A stretch of DNA of 64,000 nt from Coptis chinensis. Lineage: Eukaryota > Streptophyta > Magnoliopsida > Ranunculales > Ranunculaceae. The notes below the pieces were generated by a model. The model searched no databases. It worked only from the letters and a program-made list of their open reading frames with translations, and was not told the DNA's origin. The stretch spans positions 56,424,501-56,488,500 of the forward strand of contig CM027381.1 in the NCBI GenBank assembly GCA_015680905.1, written 5' to 3'. Below, in pieces: positions 34,180-44,194 of the stretch. Within the stretch, counting starts at the first letter, position 1. Each line of letters begins with the position of its first letter. Position numbers and translations under genes: made by a program.

Positions 34180-35370
34180 ATTGATTTAGTATTCTGGTGA
34201 TTTAGTATTGGTTTACGTTTTCGATGCATCTGTGTTGAAGAGGTTGGAAGAGGATGAGACTCATGACCTGATTCCACGTATTCAAGCATGGGGGCTTCAT
34301 CATAGGCAGAGAGGGTATGGGGATTTATCGCATAATATTCACAACACTCATCAGCAGATTGAGCTTTTAGGAGCTACCCGCATTGAGTGGAAACCCTGGG
34401 CCGAGTCCTTCATATTTCAGACCCCTTATGCGGATATTCCAGATGTTCCGGAGAACACTGAGTACCATAGACTATCCTATATGTGTCATAGAGCAATGTT
34501 TCTTTCTCAGCGGCGAATGATACTTATAGGGTCAGTAACTGCATGGTACCTTGGGGACAGATGTTGGCGGCAAGTATCTGGAGAGATTGTTATACCTTAC
34601 CCACCACCCATAGATATGACAGCCTCTAATATTCTTCCTGCTGCTCTTTCACACTATAGAGCAAACCCAAATGATTGGCCAGATGCATCAACTTTCATTT
34701 TTACGGGAGACTATGACTTGTATTGGAAGAGGGTTGGTCGAGGTCTCTTGCTAGGTGCGTTATACCGGGGCACCAATTTTGAAGGGGTTACTTCTGAAGC
34801 ATTGAGGCCCGACATTCATTTCCCAGAAGGAGTGGAGTTGCCACAGTCACAGCCCAGGGTGTTTCATGATATTCACATGTCACAAAGAACTCCACAGATA
34901 TTTGATGAGGATGACCTTTGGCACTGGAGCATGATTACTTCTCAGGGGTAAGAGATGAGCATACCTATTCCACCAGTAGATGCCGCAGTGGTAGCAGATT
35001 TGTCAGTACAATTTGAGCAGTTAGCTGAGGTTAGTATGATTTGAATTTATTCATGATTTATTATTATTATTATTCACTATAACCCCTAACATGCATTTGT
35101 TTTGTTAAACAGGATGAAGTAAGGTCGGAGCTCCTTAACTACAGCTCTCTCAGTTATGCCATACGTGCGTCCTTCATGGAGTCCTCTCGTCGCAGTTTTG
35201 AGTGCTTACAAGAAAAGCGGAATCGAACTTTGCAGTTTCAGAGTGTGCAAGAGTTGGAGAATGATGCAAGTGCCACACCTCAAGCTCAAGCTCAACTAGA
35301 GAGGCAACAACGACGTAGGGGGGAGAGCTCTTCGACCGAGCCTTCTCGTAGGGGGAGGAGGTCTCAGTAG
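32935..35370 (+). pseudogene. Plant mobile domain (PMD, MAIN/MAIL-like) gene carried by the Harbinger element
   Basis: A multi-exon gene. Exon 1 (32935-33180) is basic (SFKISKKKGQKVRRRERK) and ends at a GTAAGT donor. Exon 2 starts after AG at 33330 with EVHLWKVRCALSNVVSWW, then FHFPWGELGITPLHFIMLTG, and, in another frame from about 33670, INMSWFTLRYLNRL, VRAFLFYFVSAVLFGYVD and YDWGQSILAYLYRWLD: classic PMD wording. Exon 3 (about 34190-34955) has ELLGATRIEWKPW and MFLSQRRMILIGSVTAWYLG. Exon 5 (35114-35370) ends in R/Q-rich text (ERQQRRRGESSS, SRRGRRSQ). Introns contain AT repeats. Frame changes in exons 1 and 2 make the present copy doubtful. PMD proteins such as MAIN and MAIL1 act in silencing and genome stability in Arabidopsis. 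Confidence 0.8.
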
Positions 35371-35916
35371 ATATTTTTTTGTAGTTTGTAATAATTGTGC
35401 GCCATTATTTGTCTTATGGCATTTGGGATTGTTGTTTGTAACAACTTTTGATTTAGCAGGTTGTTTTTTTTGAGTTTTGGATATGAATATGTCATTAAAC
35501 AAAGGAAGTTATGTCAAAAAAAATTCAGAAATTATAAGTTAGTTTTTTTTACCGAGTTTCTGTGTTAGACTTGGGTGTTGTTTATGATTGTTGTTTGTCT
35601 TATTTATTATTTCCAAAGTATATTAGCAGGTTTTGGATATGAATATGTCAATAAAATAAATGAGGTTATGGCAAAAAAAAAATTCAGAAAATTATAAGTT
35701 CGTATGTTTCCAAAGTATAAGTTCGTATGTTTCTAAAAATTTCACATTCGTTTAACTCATTTCACTCATTCCAAAAGTTCCTAGGTTATGCTAGACCTCG
35801 CATTTAACTCATTTCCTATGTCTTGGTTGAAACAGAAAATTTTGATGAAATATCACTCATTTTTGCAGGTGGTTTGGTCCTGACAGGTTCTGACAGAATA
35901 GTGTATAGTGTAGACC
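35371..35916. other. Spacer after the PMD gene, with a diverged 60-base direct repeat
   Basis: TGGATATGAATATGTCA followed by ATTCAGAAATTATAAGTT occurs at 35477-35540 and again at 35635-35700 with small changes. No gene. It probably includes the 3' UTR of the PMD gene. Confidence 0.6.
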
Positions 35917-35985
35917 GAGACGGAATGTAACATCCTGTTTGGTAGTTTTAGATCGAGATGGGATGTAACATCTCGTCTGGTTCAT
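35917..35985. repeat. Internal copy of the Harbinger subterminal repeats
   Basis: GAGACGGAATGTAACATCCT and GAGATGGGATGTAACATCTC with CGTCTGG lie between the PMD gene and the transposase. They match the subterminal pair at 32757-32825, about 3.16 kb to the left. Confidence 0.75.
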
Positions 35986-36269
35986 GGTTCCTTCCATACA
36001 TTGGATTTGTGAATGGTGGGCCATAAATTGGAATTATTGAGGATACATTTGGATAGACATTTGGATACAATGTGTTGTCACTTGGAGAGTGAAAAAAAAA
36101 ATTTGATAAAATGTGTTGTCAATTGGAGAGTGGACCAAAATCGAACTATCACATGTGACCTTATCACATGTAACCTTACCTTTCATATTTCGTTTTACTC
36201 TTCTTTCTTTTAGATCAAACAAACAAACAGCCATCTTCTTCCCCACAACCAAGCTAAAAATAGAAAAAA

Positions 36270-37430
36270 TGTCAAGAGAATGAGGGATTACTTCACAACA
36301 CCGTGTAGGTGGCCTCTTCATAAGTTTAGACGAAGGTACAGGATGACAAGAGAGCTTTTTATGTATATGTTAAAAACTGTTGCATCATTCGACGATTACT
36401 TTAAAGACAAGGTGGATGGGTTGGGTCGGCAAGCAATTTCTAGGTTATAGAAGGGACTAGCTGCAGTTGCACAATTAGCAACTGGTTGTTCTTCTGATTC
36501 AACGGATGAGTATTTACAAATTGGAGATTCCACAGCAAATGTATCTATGAAGCGTTGGTGAAAGGCAATAATCACGGCGTTTGAGGAAGAGTAGTTGAGA
36601 CGACCAACTGAAGCAGACACTGCTAGGATATTAGCTGAAAATGTGGCAAGTGGTTTTCCAGGAATGCTTGGATCAATCGACTGTATGCACTGGGTATGGA
36701 AGAATTGTCCAAGTGGATGGGCTGGAACACATGTAGGGTACAAGAAGGAACCAACTTTGGTACTTGAAGCCGTTCTGCGCACAAACACCGCTTGGATCTG
36801 CATTGCTTCTTCGGCTTACCAGGTTCACATAATGACATTAACGTGCTTCATCGTTCTCATGTTTTTGAATCATTAGAGAAAAGGTGAGGCTCCTGCTGTT
36901 GCATTTAATGTGAATGGTAATGACTATGATATGGGATATTATCTTGCTGATGGTATTTACCCAAAATGGGGAACATTTGTTCAAGCCATTCGTTATCCAA
37001 AAATAAGCATGAAAAGATGCAAGAAAAGATGTTGAAAGGACGTTTGGAGTTTTGTAGGCACGATGGCATATTGTTAAGGCTTCTGCGCGTTGTCATAGTG
37101 TTGTTGTTCTTGGAGACATAATGAAGGCATGCATTATAATGCATAATATGATTGTTGAGAATGAACGTGAAAGTGGAGTTTGGAATTAGAAAGGTCAGAC
37201 GAAAGAAACAATACATGATCTCTTTCAGGAAGAGGATGGTTTTTATTTTGTCTATCAGATGATTGAAGCAAGAAATAAGATTAGAAATGAAGTTACACAT
37301 ACTAATCTTCAAAAGGACTTAGTTAAGCATGTTTTTAATTGGATTGGCATTGAAGAAACAATAGATCCGGTACCTATTTATGATCCAAATTGGTTGGATC
37401 CAGAGGAAGGAGAAGGAGGCGAAAATTAAA
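36270..37430 (+). pseudogene. PIF/Harbinger DDE transposase (decayed)
   Basis: Readings in several frames give the whole plant Harbinger transposase order: MRDYFTTPCRWPLHKFRRRY, MLKTVASFDDYF, LAAVAQLATGCSSDSTDEYL, PGMLGSIDCMHWVWKNCP (first catalytic D), SHNDINVLHRSHVFE (second D), YYLADGIYPKWGTFVQAI, and ERTFGVLQARWHIVK (catalytic E region) with IIMHNMIVENE near the end. Several in-frame stops (for example near 36449) and shifts near 36820 and 37020 break it. The enzyme would cut and paste the element at TAA/TTA sites. The ORF is convergent with the Myb/NAM-like gene. Confidence 0.88.
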
Positions 37431-37439
37431 ATGGAAATG

Positions 37440-37850
37440 AAAGTGTATTTCCTATGTATTTCCTATGTATTCCCTATGTATTTCCTAACGTGAACTATAA
37501 AGTTCCAAAGTATTTCCTAACGTGAACTATTAAGTTCCAACGTATTTCCTATGTATTTCCTAATGTATTTCCTATGTAATTCCAATAAGTTCTTATGCGT
37601 TTAATGAGTTGTATTTTTATCTCACTGTTTTTAATTGTATTTCTATGAAAATAATTATATTGGAAAGAACATACATAGTGCATTAATTAAAAAAAATAGT
37701 GAGATAAAAATATATAGTTCATTAATTAAAAATACAATGAAATTAAAATACATAGTGCATTAATTAAAAAGACATTGAAATTAAAATATATAGTACATTA
37801 ATTAAAATACATAGTGTTTTAATTAAAATAAAATACTAGATATTACATAT
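37440..37850. repeat. AT-rich micro-repeats between the convergent Harbinger genes
   Basis: CCTATGTATTTCC recurs about five times in 37447-37585, then CATTAATTAAAA(A)-type units with ATACATAGTG recur to 37820. The stretch separates the 3' ends of the two genes. No coding signal. Confidence 0.7.
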
Positions 37851-37852
37851 GC

Positions 37853-39029
37853 TTAGTTAGAGCTAGAACCACCTCTAGCTCTTGCCCATTTAGCACGTAT
37901 TTCAGCTTCTTGTTGCTCGATTAAAAAAGCGGTATCGGGATGGAGAACACTTGTATCGGTCGCTAAAATCTTAGCTTCATATTGCATCTTTTTTAGAAGC
38001 CGATTTTTTTCCAATTGAACTTGATTTTTTTCCATTTGAATCCAATTTTTTTCTTCTCTTGCCATCACAGTTCTTTGACCATATGCAAGTTCCATTTCCC
38101 TAAGTTCTAAGCATTTTTGTGTTTCATTTGCATCATGTTAAAATGTATCCTCTAAATGTGTAAAGTAACCCTCCAACATACCAATTGATTTTTCTTGGTT
38201 CCTCTTGGACTTGGCTTTCTTCGATCCAAGAGGACGCTCCATTTCTTGAGGACGCTCTATTTCTTGAGAACCCTCCAATTCAACTCCACCAACACTTGGT
38301 GAATTAGAAGTTGAATCTTCACCATCATTTTTATGCCCCCTTTCCTTTGTGTGGGGCTTGACCCTTGCCTCAAAAATGTTACTCCACTTTGGATTATCCT
38401 TGAGTATAACGTAACAATGATCAAGTGAAAAAGCCGTTTTTTCTTGTAGTTGATACGTCATTCTTGCCTCGGACAACTAAAAAATAAAATAGAAATAATT
38501 AGACTAAAATAATCACTAAAATAAGACTAAGATAATTAAACTAAAATAATTAATACACTAAGATAATTAGACTAAGATAATTAAACTAAAATAATTAATA
38601 CACTAAGATAATAATTAGACTAAAACTAAAATGGAAATAATAAATACACTAAGATAATTAGACTAAGACTAAGATAATCAATAAATTCCAAATTGACAAT
38701 GTTGTAATTACCAGGCTTTGTATTGTTGTACCACTTGCATGTCGAGCCTCCACCGCATTCACAATTGCCACGAACTTGTTCATCATTTTTGAAATATATT
38801 TCCATCTACCACTAATTGAATCGGAAGACCTATCCAACCCACGTGCTTGATTGAACTCGTTTGTTACACGATTCCAAAATCCTTTTGCATTTTGGAAGGC
38901 ACCAACAATGGAGTCTTCACTAATTTTAATCCAAGCAAGACATAGAGTTTGATCTTCGGACATGCTAAAGTGAGTTTTTGCTTTTGCTTGAGTGTTACCA
39001 TTTGCTTGAGATGCTTGAGTTGATGCCAT
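37853..39029 (-). CDS. Myb/NAM-associated-like protein of the Harbinger element
   Basis: Minus-strand gene with two exons. Exon 1 (39029-38712) gives MASTQASQANGNTQAKAK, HFSMSEDQTLCLAWIKISED, FWNRVTNEFNQARGLDRSS and GRWKYISKMMNKFVAIV, the trihelix/Myb-like DNA-binding part. An intron (38711-38477, GTAATT...TTTTAG) follows. Exon 2 (38476-37853) gives FSLDHCYVILKDNPKWSNIF (NAM-associated text), GSKKAKSKRNQEKSIGMLEG, a coiled coil (EEKNWIQMEKNQVQLEKNR), and ends ARARGGSSSN. One stop near 38138 interrupts exon 2; otherwise it is open. In PIF/Pong elements this partner protein binds the element ends and helps the transposase. Confidence 0.8.
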
Positions 39030-39194
39030 TTGATATTTTGTTTTTTTGAAGAACTGATTTTAAGGAAGAAGAAATATGATATATGATTGTTCAAAGTGTG
39101 AGTTGAAATGAAACAAATGTTGTATATATACCAAAGTTTTTTATTTTGATCGTTTTTGATAGTTCTGACTTTCTGACCGTTGGTGAACTAGCCG

Positions 39195-39322
39195 TTAGGG
39201 CTCCGGACCGGATGTTTGATTCCGTCTGGAAAAAAAGAAATATAGCGAGACGGGATGTTGGATTCTATCTGGTAAGTTTTGTAATCCAGACGGAATCCAA
39301 CATCCCGTCCGAAGTTAATAAG
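39195..39322. repeat. Right subterminal repeats of the Harbinger element
   Basis: Three related units: GGATGTTTGATTCCGTCTGG, GAGACGGGATGTTGGATTC and CAGACGGAATCCAACATCCC. The orientation is mixed, giving near-palindromes. They lie about 150-270 bases inside the right end. Confidence 0.75.
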
Positions 39323-39475
39323 TCAGCCACTATCTCGGTGATGAGTTTCACCTTGGAATCAACTAGGCAAAATATTCACCAGATAATCACCTCTACATTA
39401 CAGAGCAGTTTTTGGCCAAAGCTGGTGACTATAGTCACAAACCCCTTGAAACCCCCTGCATTGCAAATGCTCTAA

Positions 39476-40790
39476 ACGCCCTCTCTCCTCTCTCTTTCTC
39501 AAGTGTATGAACTTAACATGAATTATGCAATTACAGTGACCCCCATTTGTCCATATAGAAATCGATAGCAATTCCATTCCCCAATCTTCTTCTTTTTCTA
39601 AAACTTGATCAATTAGAAAAATTTCACATGAATCAAAGCTAAAACAAGGGCAATCTAATAACCTCATTTACCACTACAAAAACAAACACCTTGATCTGGT
39701 GAAGCTTTATTGATTATGTTTATTGTTATGTTTACTTATGCTTTTGTAACAAAGATATAAAAAAAAAATCAAGTGATAACAATTTATTGTTGCTGGGTTA
39801 CTCGGATTTTTGTGGGAAATGTGGAAAACTTTTTGAATTAAGTTTTCTGGTGTTTTGGGTTGTGGGTGTTTGTTATTTAGTACGTGATTTGTGATTTGGG
39901 ACATTAGGTATTTGGGTATCTGTTTTTCGTTTGGATGAGTTGTTAGAGCAGTTTCAACTTTCTAGTTCCAGTAATAAAATGTGGTTTGATGAGAAAAATA
40001 AGAATGTTCCAACTTAACAAGACTGAAGTTTATTGATGACGACACCAAATGCTACTTGGAGATTAACTACACATTTCACATCCAGAAAGAATGGTCGTCA
40101 TCTTAAACCAAGAACGAGTAGATTACTTTATCGTAGATACTGGAACATACATCACTCCCACTCATATTTTCAATCATTGAGCAGGTTCATATCCTACCTG
40201 AATCCATCTTCCTATATATATATTCTCACATGAAAATTTCGAATATTTCTCGAGGGTAGTAAAAATGTCTTCCCATGCCCACCTTCTTTCGTATCTCATG
40301 AAGACTCTTCACAAAAGAGTACAAATTACCAGTGAAACTATATGGAATTGAACACATCCCAAATACTTTTGACTATGCACTTTCATTTCACTTGGGGGGC
40401 GGGATGGGGCATTGTCTACTTAACAATAAAACATAAGGTTCGAACTAGTGATCGACTGCGCCTTCATTTTGCACTACGTAATGGACATATTCTGTAATCA
40501 ATGTAGCAACATAATCTAGCTTTTCAACATGAGAAAGATGACCATAAGCTGGTATTAGATGCACATGTCGCATTCGGTAGTTCGTAATCCAGTCTCTACA
40601 ACGTAAGGTATAGAGGAAGAGTTCATGCCTCATTATCCGTAGGTTCAAAGTTCCAACATAAGATGATTCCCCCAGTAATTGTGTTCTTAATTTCGGAAAG
40701 ACTGATAGAATGCAGGAAATAAATGGTCAAGAAGTCTAGAAAGTTGGAAAGCCATTGTTGAGTGGTGACTACCATTTAGTGAAAGCGGGA
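39476..40790. other. Interior of the long-TIR element
   Basis: I find no supported gene. Short readings such as 40445-40648 on the minus strand show no known motif. The sequence is AT-rich and resembles noncoding plant DNA, possibly captured. Confidence 0.4.
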
Positions 40791-41675
40791 ATTATATTGT
40801 TCTAAAGTATGTTGTCTCTGAATCAAGAAGAGAGAGTTGCCAGCAAAGAATTGGAGAGAGGATAGAGGGCGTAGAGAGAGAGAGGAGAGAGAGGAAAAGA
40901 AGAAAGAGAGAGTGTGTGTGTGGGGTCTGATAGGAGAAAAAAGTGGAGAGATGAGAGAGAGAGAAGTCACGAGAATTCAAGTTGGTTTCTTTTGGTTTGG
41001 ATTATTTTTGGTAAGGGAAGTCCGGACTAGAGCATATATATATATATATATATATATGGGTCAGCTACCTTGATGGCTCAATTGATGACTTATCTTGACT
41101 CGTCGTCCCGCTTTTGATCACAACCTATCCAACGTCCAAGAACTATTCCTTATCAAACAAAGAATTCAGGGTGGGTATAATGGTCATTTTGATTTTCTAT
41201 TCATAAAAAACAAAAACCCAACAAAACACTCTAAGACTTCTTCTTCCTCTCTCTTCCTCACTCACTCTCTACAGATAAACCCACCGGGTTTCTTCTTCAC
41301 AAAAAGATCACCCGACTATTCAATTGGAGCCCATTATCTTTCTTTTTCACAAAAAATCACTATACTATTTTTTTTGAATTAGCCATCTCTCAGAAACCAA
41401 GGTAAGTTAATCTTATTTTATCGTTCTTTTGTTTTTCCAATTTGTAAGAAGTTAATATTCTTTGCTTTGATATTGTCCTTTTTGAACTTAAGTGCTTTCT
41501 TTTGAATTAGAATTCTTAGTTGTTTGTTCTCAAGAATTGCTCTATAGCCCTCTTTTATACCATAATCATTTTTTGCTAATTAGAATAGACGTTAAAATTG
41601 TCAATTTAATATATGGGAGTCATTAATATCTATTTTTGCGTCATTTGATATTTTCTCTGTTTCTTTTTGCTAGAA

Positions 41676-42518
41676 ATGGAAGAAAATGTTAGAGCTTTGT
41701 TGGCACTTCTTCTTGTTGTAATCTTGATTCTCAAAGTAATGACGTTAATAAATTAGTTGCTCCACACTTAGGTATGAAATTTAATAGTGTTGATGAAGAA
41801 AAGACTTACTACGAGAGTTTGGTAAACAGGAGGGATTTGAGATTAGTGTTCGACTACGGATAAAAACAAACGGGTGTGGAATTGCCTTCTAGTTGTCTAT
41901 TGGTTTGCTCACGAGGGGTCCATAACAAGAAAGAAGAAATTGAAGGTGTAGCTTCGAGAAGTACTTCACTATTAGATGTGGTTGCCAAGCTAGAATGCGA
42001 GTTACAAAAAGAAAACTTGAAGATATATATGATGTGAGTTTGGCTGAAAATATGCATAGCCATGGTTTAAATCACTCCATCAAAGAGACAATATATGAAA
42101 GGTAACAAAAATATGCCCGGCTGCAAAGAGTTTGACAGAGGTTTTTCATGACAACGGTATACCTGTAGGGATAGTGGCAGACGTTTTCCATGGGGATGAG
42201 ATTGGGTTTCGGAGAAAGCATTGTTGGAACCACCATTATGGTTTGACGAGAAAAATGCCTAAAGATAATAATGCAACAGCCGTGCTTCACTATTTTAGGC
42301 AGAAGAGTGCTGAAAATCCTCAGTTCTACTATGCCGTTCAATTAGATACAAAAGGTGTAGTAGTAAATTTCTTTTGGGTTGATGGAAGGTCCCGTGTCCA
42401 ATATGAGTACTTTGGGGATGTTGTATCTTTTGATACAACATATAGAACTAAAATTGAGTCCCAGGAACCGGACCCTTGTTTTTATCACAATTGGACTATG
42501 AACAGTGATTGTTCATAG
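41676..42518 (+). pseudogene. FAR1/FHY3-like MULE transposase, N-terminal part
   Basis: Begins MEENVRALLALLLVV at 41676. A FAR1-type start follows (GMKFNSVDEEKTYYESL, then GKQEGFEIS in the next frame). After several stops and shifts (for example near 41755 and 41863), an open stretch at 42132-42518 reads GIVADVFHGDEIGF, QKSAENPQFYYAVQLDTKG, FFWVDGRSRVQYEYFGDVVS and FDTTYRTK. This is the linker and start of the FAR1/MuDR transposase domain. The rest of the catalytic core is missing and repeat DNA follows. Related host genes (FAR1, FHY3) are transcription factors, but the terminal repeats make an element gene more likely. Confidence 0.78.
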
Positions 42519-42985
42519 TCCATACTGTACTATGAACAATCAATGTTCATAGTCATGAGCAATGAACAATTTAAGTTCATAGTCATGAGCAATGAACATT
42601 CTTTGTTCATATCACAATTGGACTATGAACAATGATTGTTCATAGTCATGAGCTATAAACATTCTTTGTTCATATCATTCAAAAAATGAGTTGGTGCAAT
42701 ATTGTCCGCATGCACCTATATCCCAGACACTATAAGAGGGCGGGCGCCTATTTAGGTTTAGGGGGTGCCTATATCCCCGCACACTTATAAGAGGGTGGGC
42801 CTATTTGGGTTTAGGGCGTGAGCCTATATCCCAAGCACTATAAGAGGGCGGGCGCCTATTTGGGTTTTACTTTTCAGTTGTTATTTTCGGTGAGTAGATT
42901 GTGGGCTTTGTGACTATGAACAATTGGACTATGAACATTGATTGTTCATAGTCATGAGCTATGAACATTCTTTGTTCATAGTCCA
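42490..42985. repeat. Hairpin repeat array (TATGAACA ... TGTTCATA)
   Basis: At least seven inverted-repeat units. The clearest are GACTATGAACA plus 5 bases plus TGTTCATAGTC at 42495-42521 and again near 42627-42653. Units are joined by ATGAGC(A/T)AT linkers. Further units lie at 42909-42985. A related perfect palindrome, GGGGTATGAACA, one base, TGTTCATACCCC, is at 44244-44268. The array begins exactly where transposase text stops. Confidence 0.85.
42715..42875 (+). repeat. Three tandem 53-55 base repeats within the MULE
   Basis: CCTATATCCC or CCTATATCCCC starts at 42715, 42768 and 42823, each followed by ACTATAAGAGGGCGGGC or a close variant, then CCTATTT(G/A)GGTTTAGGG. GC-rich compared with its surroundings. 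It lies between two blocks of hairpin repeats. Confidence 0.85.
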
Positions 42986-42989
42986 CAAA

Positions 42990-44190
42990 GAACTGTTTCG
43001 ATCTGTATCCAATTGGCATTCAAATACAACAATAATGAATGAACCCATATAAACAATAGCATAGCATTGAATTATTTTTTACATTGCTGATAACAAAGCT
43101 TTAAGTTTACAAAGCTTTCAATGTATACACTAACACACCTCGATCAAATACTTGAAGCTACACAAAACAGGTAACAAAATACAAACCAAGAAATGGCTAG
43201 ATTTTCTTAATCAAACATTGCTTTTTCTTAATTCCCAAAAAAAAAAAGTATTTAAGCTCACTCAAATTGCAACATGAAACAAGCTTGAGGGAGCTGGAAA
43301 CGAGTAGAACCTCGAGTAGCTCGAAATTCACTAATACTTTGTCGGAAGTCAAATTTCAAAGATGTTCAGACTCGCCCATATTACAAAGACAAATTAACTT
43401 GCTCGAGCCAAGAATGAGCGGCCCATCATCTGAATTGTGACATTTTATAGACAACTAAAGCTCAACCAGCGGATCAGAATATATATTGTTTTGTTTTCCA
43501 AATTAGCATACGCGATGTGCCAGCATGTTTTTCTGTTAAAGTTTGGTGGTTAATACAGTTTCAATTTCGTCTACTTCCTTGGATTTATGATTTCATCCTG
43601 AGCACATGCAAACATTCTCACAAGTACGTCATAAACACCTCCCAATCGTAAATTGTATTTATGGGGGTATGTGTGTGTGTCTGTGTGAATTAGAAGAATG
43701 CTAATTTATTTCCACTCTCTTACTATTGTTGGGTTTGATCATGGTGGTGTAACACTTCAAATTTCCTCCAGTGATATAATTTGTAGATTTAAGTCTACAA
43801 TATATGTATTTGATTGCTCAGAAAATTTTCTCATGAAAACAGACATTTTATGACGGAAAGTAGTCAAAGTACTCCCCATATAATTTCTTTTGGCAAAATT
43901 TGTTATATGAAAAATCAATATTTTCCCCTATCAAAATTTTCTACAAGAAAAAAACGGAATGCTTTTTCAAATCAAATAACTCATCAGTTCAATTGTTCAA
44001 AAATCCCAATTGACCACTCCACTAATCTTAATCAATTTTAACAACATACGGCAGTATGATTGACTTTGATTGACTTTGTTGACTTCAACTGATTGAACAC
44101 GGTTTTTGACTGATCGAAAAGGTAAATTCAATGGGGGCTCATCGGTGATAAACTTTCTCAGTTATATAGTGTTGTACACAGCTTATATAG
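42990..44190. other. MULE interior without recognised gene
   Basis: AT-rich sequence with a short GT run (near 43670-43685). No reading longer than about 75 residues and no known motif. It may be captured noncoding DNA. Confidence 0.4.
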
Positions 44191-44194
44191 TGAG

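Larger units (their letters stand above)
32592..39472 (+). mobile_element. PIF/Harbinger transposon carrying a plant-mobile-domain gene
   Basis: 6881 bases bounded by GAGCATTTGCAATG inverted repeats and a TAA target duplication (32589-32591 and 39473-39475), the size and base bias used by PIF/Harbinger elements. It carries a PMD gene (32935-35370, plus), a decayed DDE transposase (36270-37430, plus) and a Myb/NAM-like gene (37853-39029, minus). AGACGG...CCGTCT subterminal repeats occur near both ends and also at 35917-35983 between the PMD gene and the transposase. The transposase is broken, so this copy could move only with outside help. Confidence 0.9.
32425..41034. mobile_element. Long-TIR DNA transposon (MULE-like), split by a Harbinger element
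   Basis: The left end (from 32425, TGCTCTAGTCCGGACTTCCC) and the right end (inverse, to 41034) match for at least 150 bases, through AACCAACTTGAATTCTC and a CT-rich inner part. Its own DNA is 32425-32588 plus 39476-41034, about 1.7 kb. Long terminal repeats suggest Mutator type, but TA-rich flanks hide the target duplication. The interior (39500-40780) has no recognised gene. A Harbinger transposon at 32592 splits it. Confidence 0.75.

Noticed and set aside
41676-42518. A host FAR1/FHY3 transcription factor gene
   Set aside because: Inverted MULE ends enclose it and the reading is damaged and incomplete, so a transposase remnant is the better call.
42490-42985. Possible CRISPR-like array or steroid-receptor-type GAACA/TGTTC response elements
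   Set aside because: The window is plant nuclear DNA, unit spacing is irregular and units are palindromic without unique spacers. The loop is five bases, not the three of a steroid response element, and plants lack those receptors.
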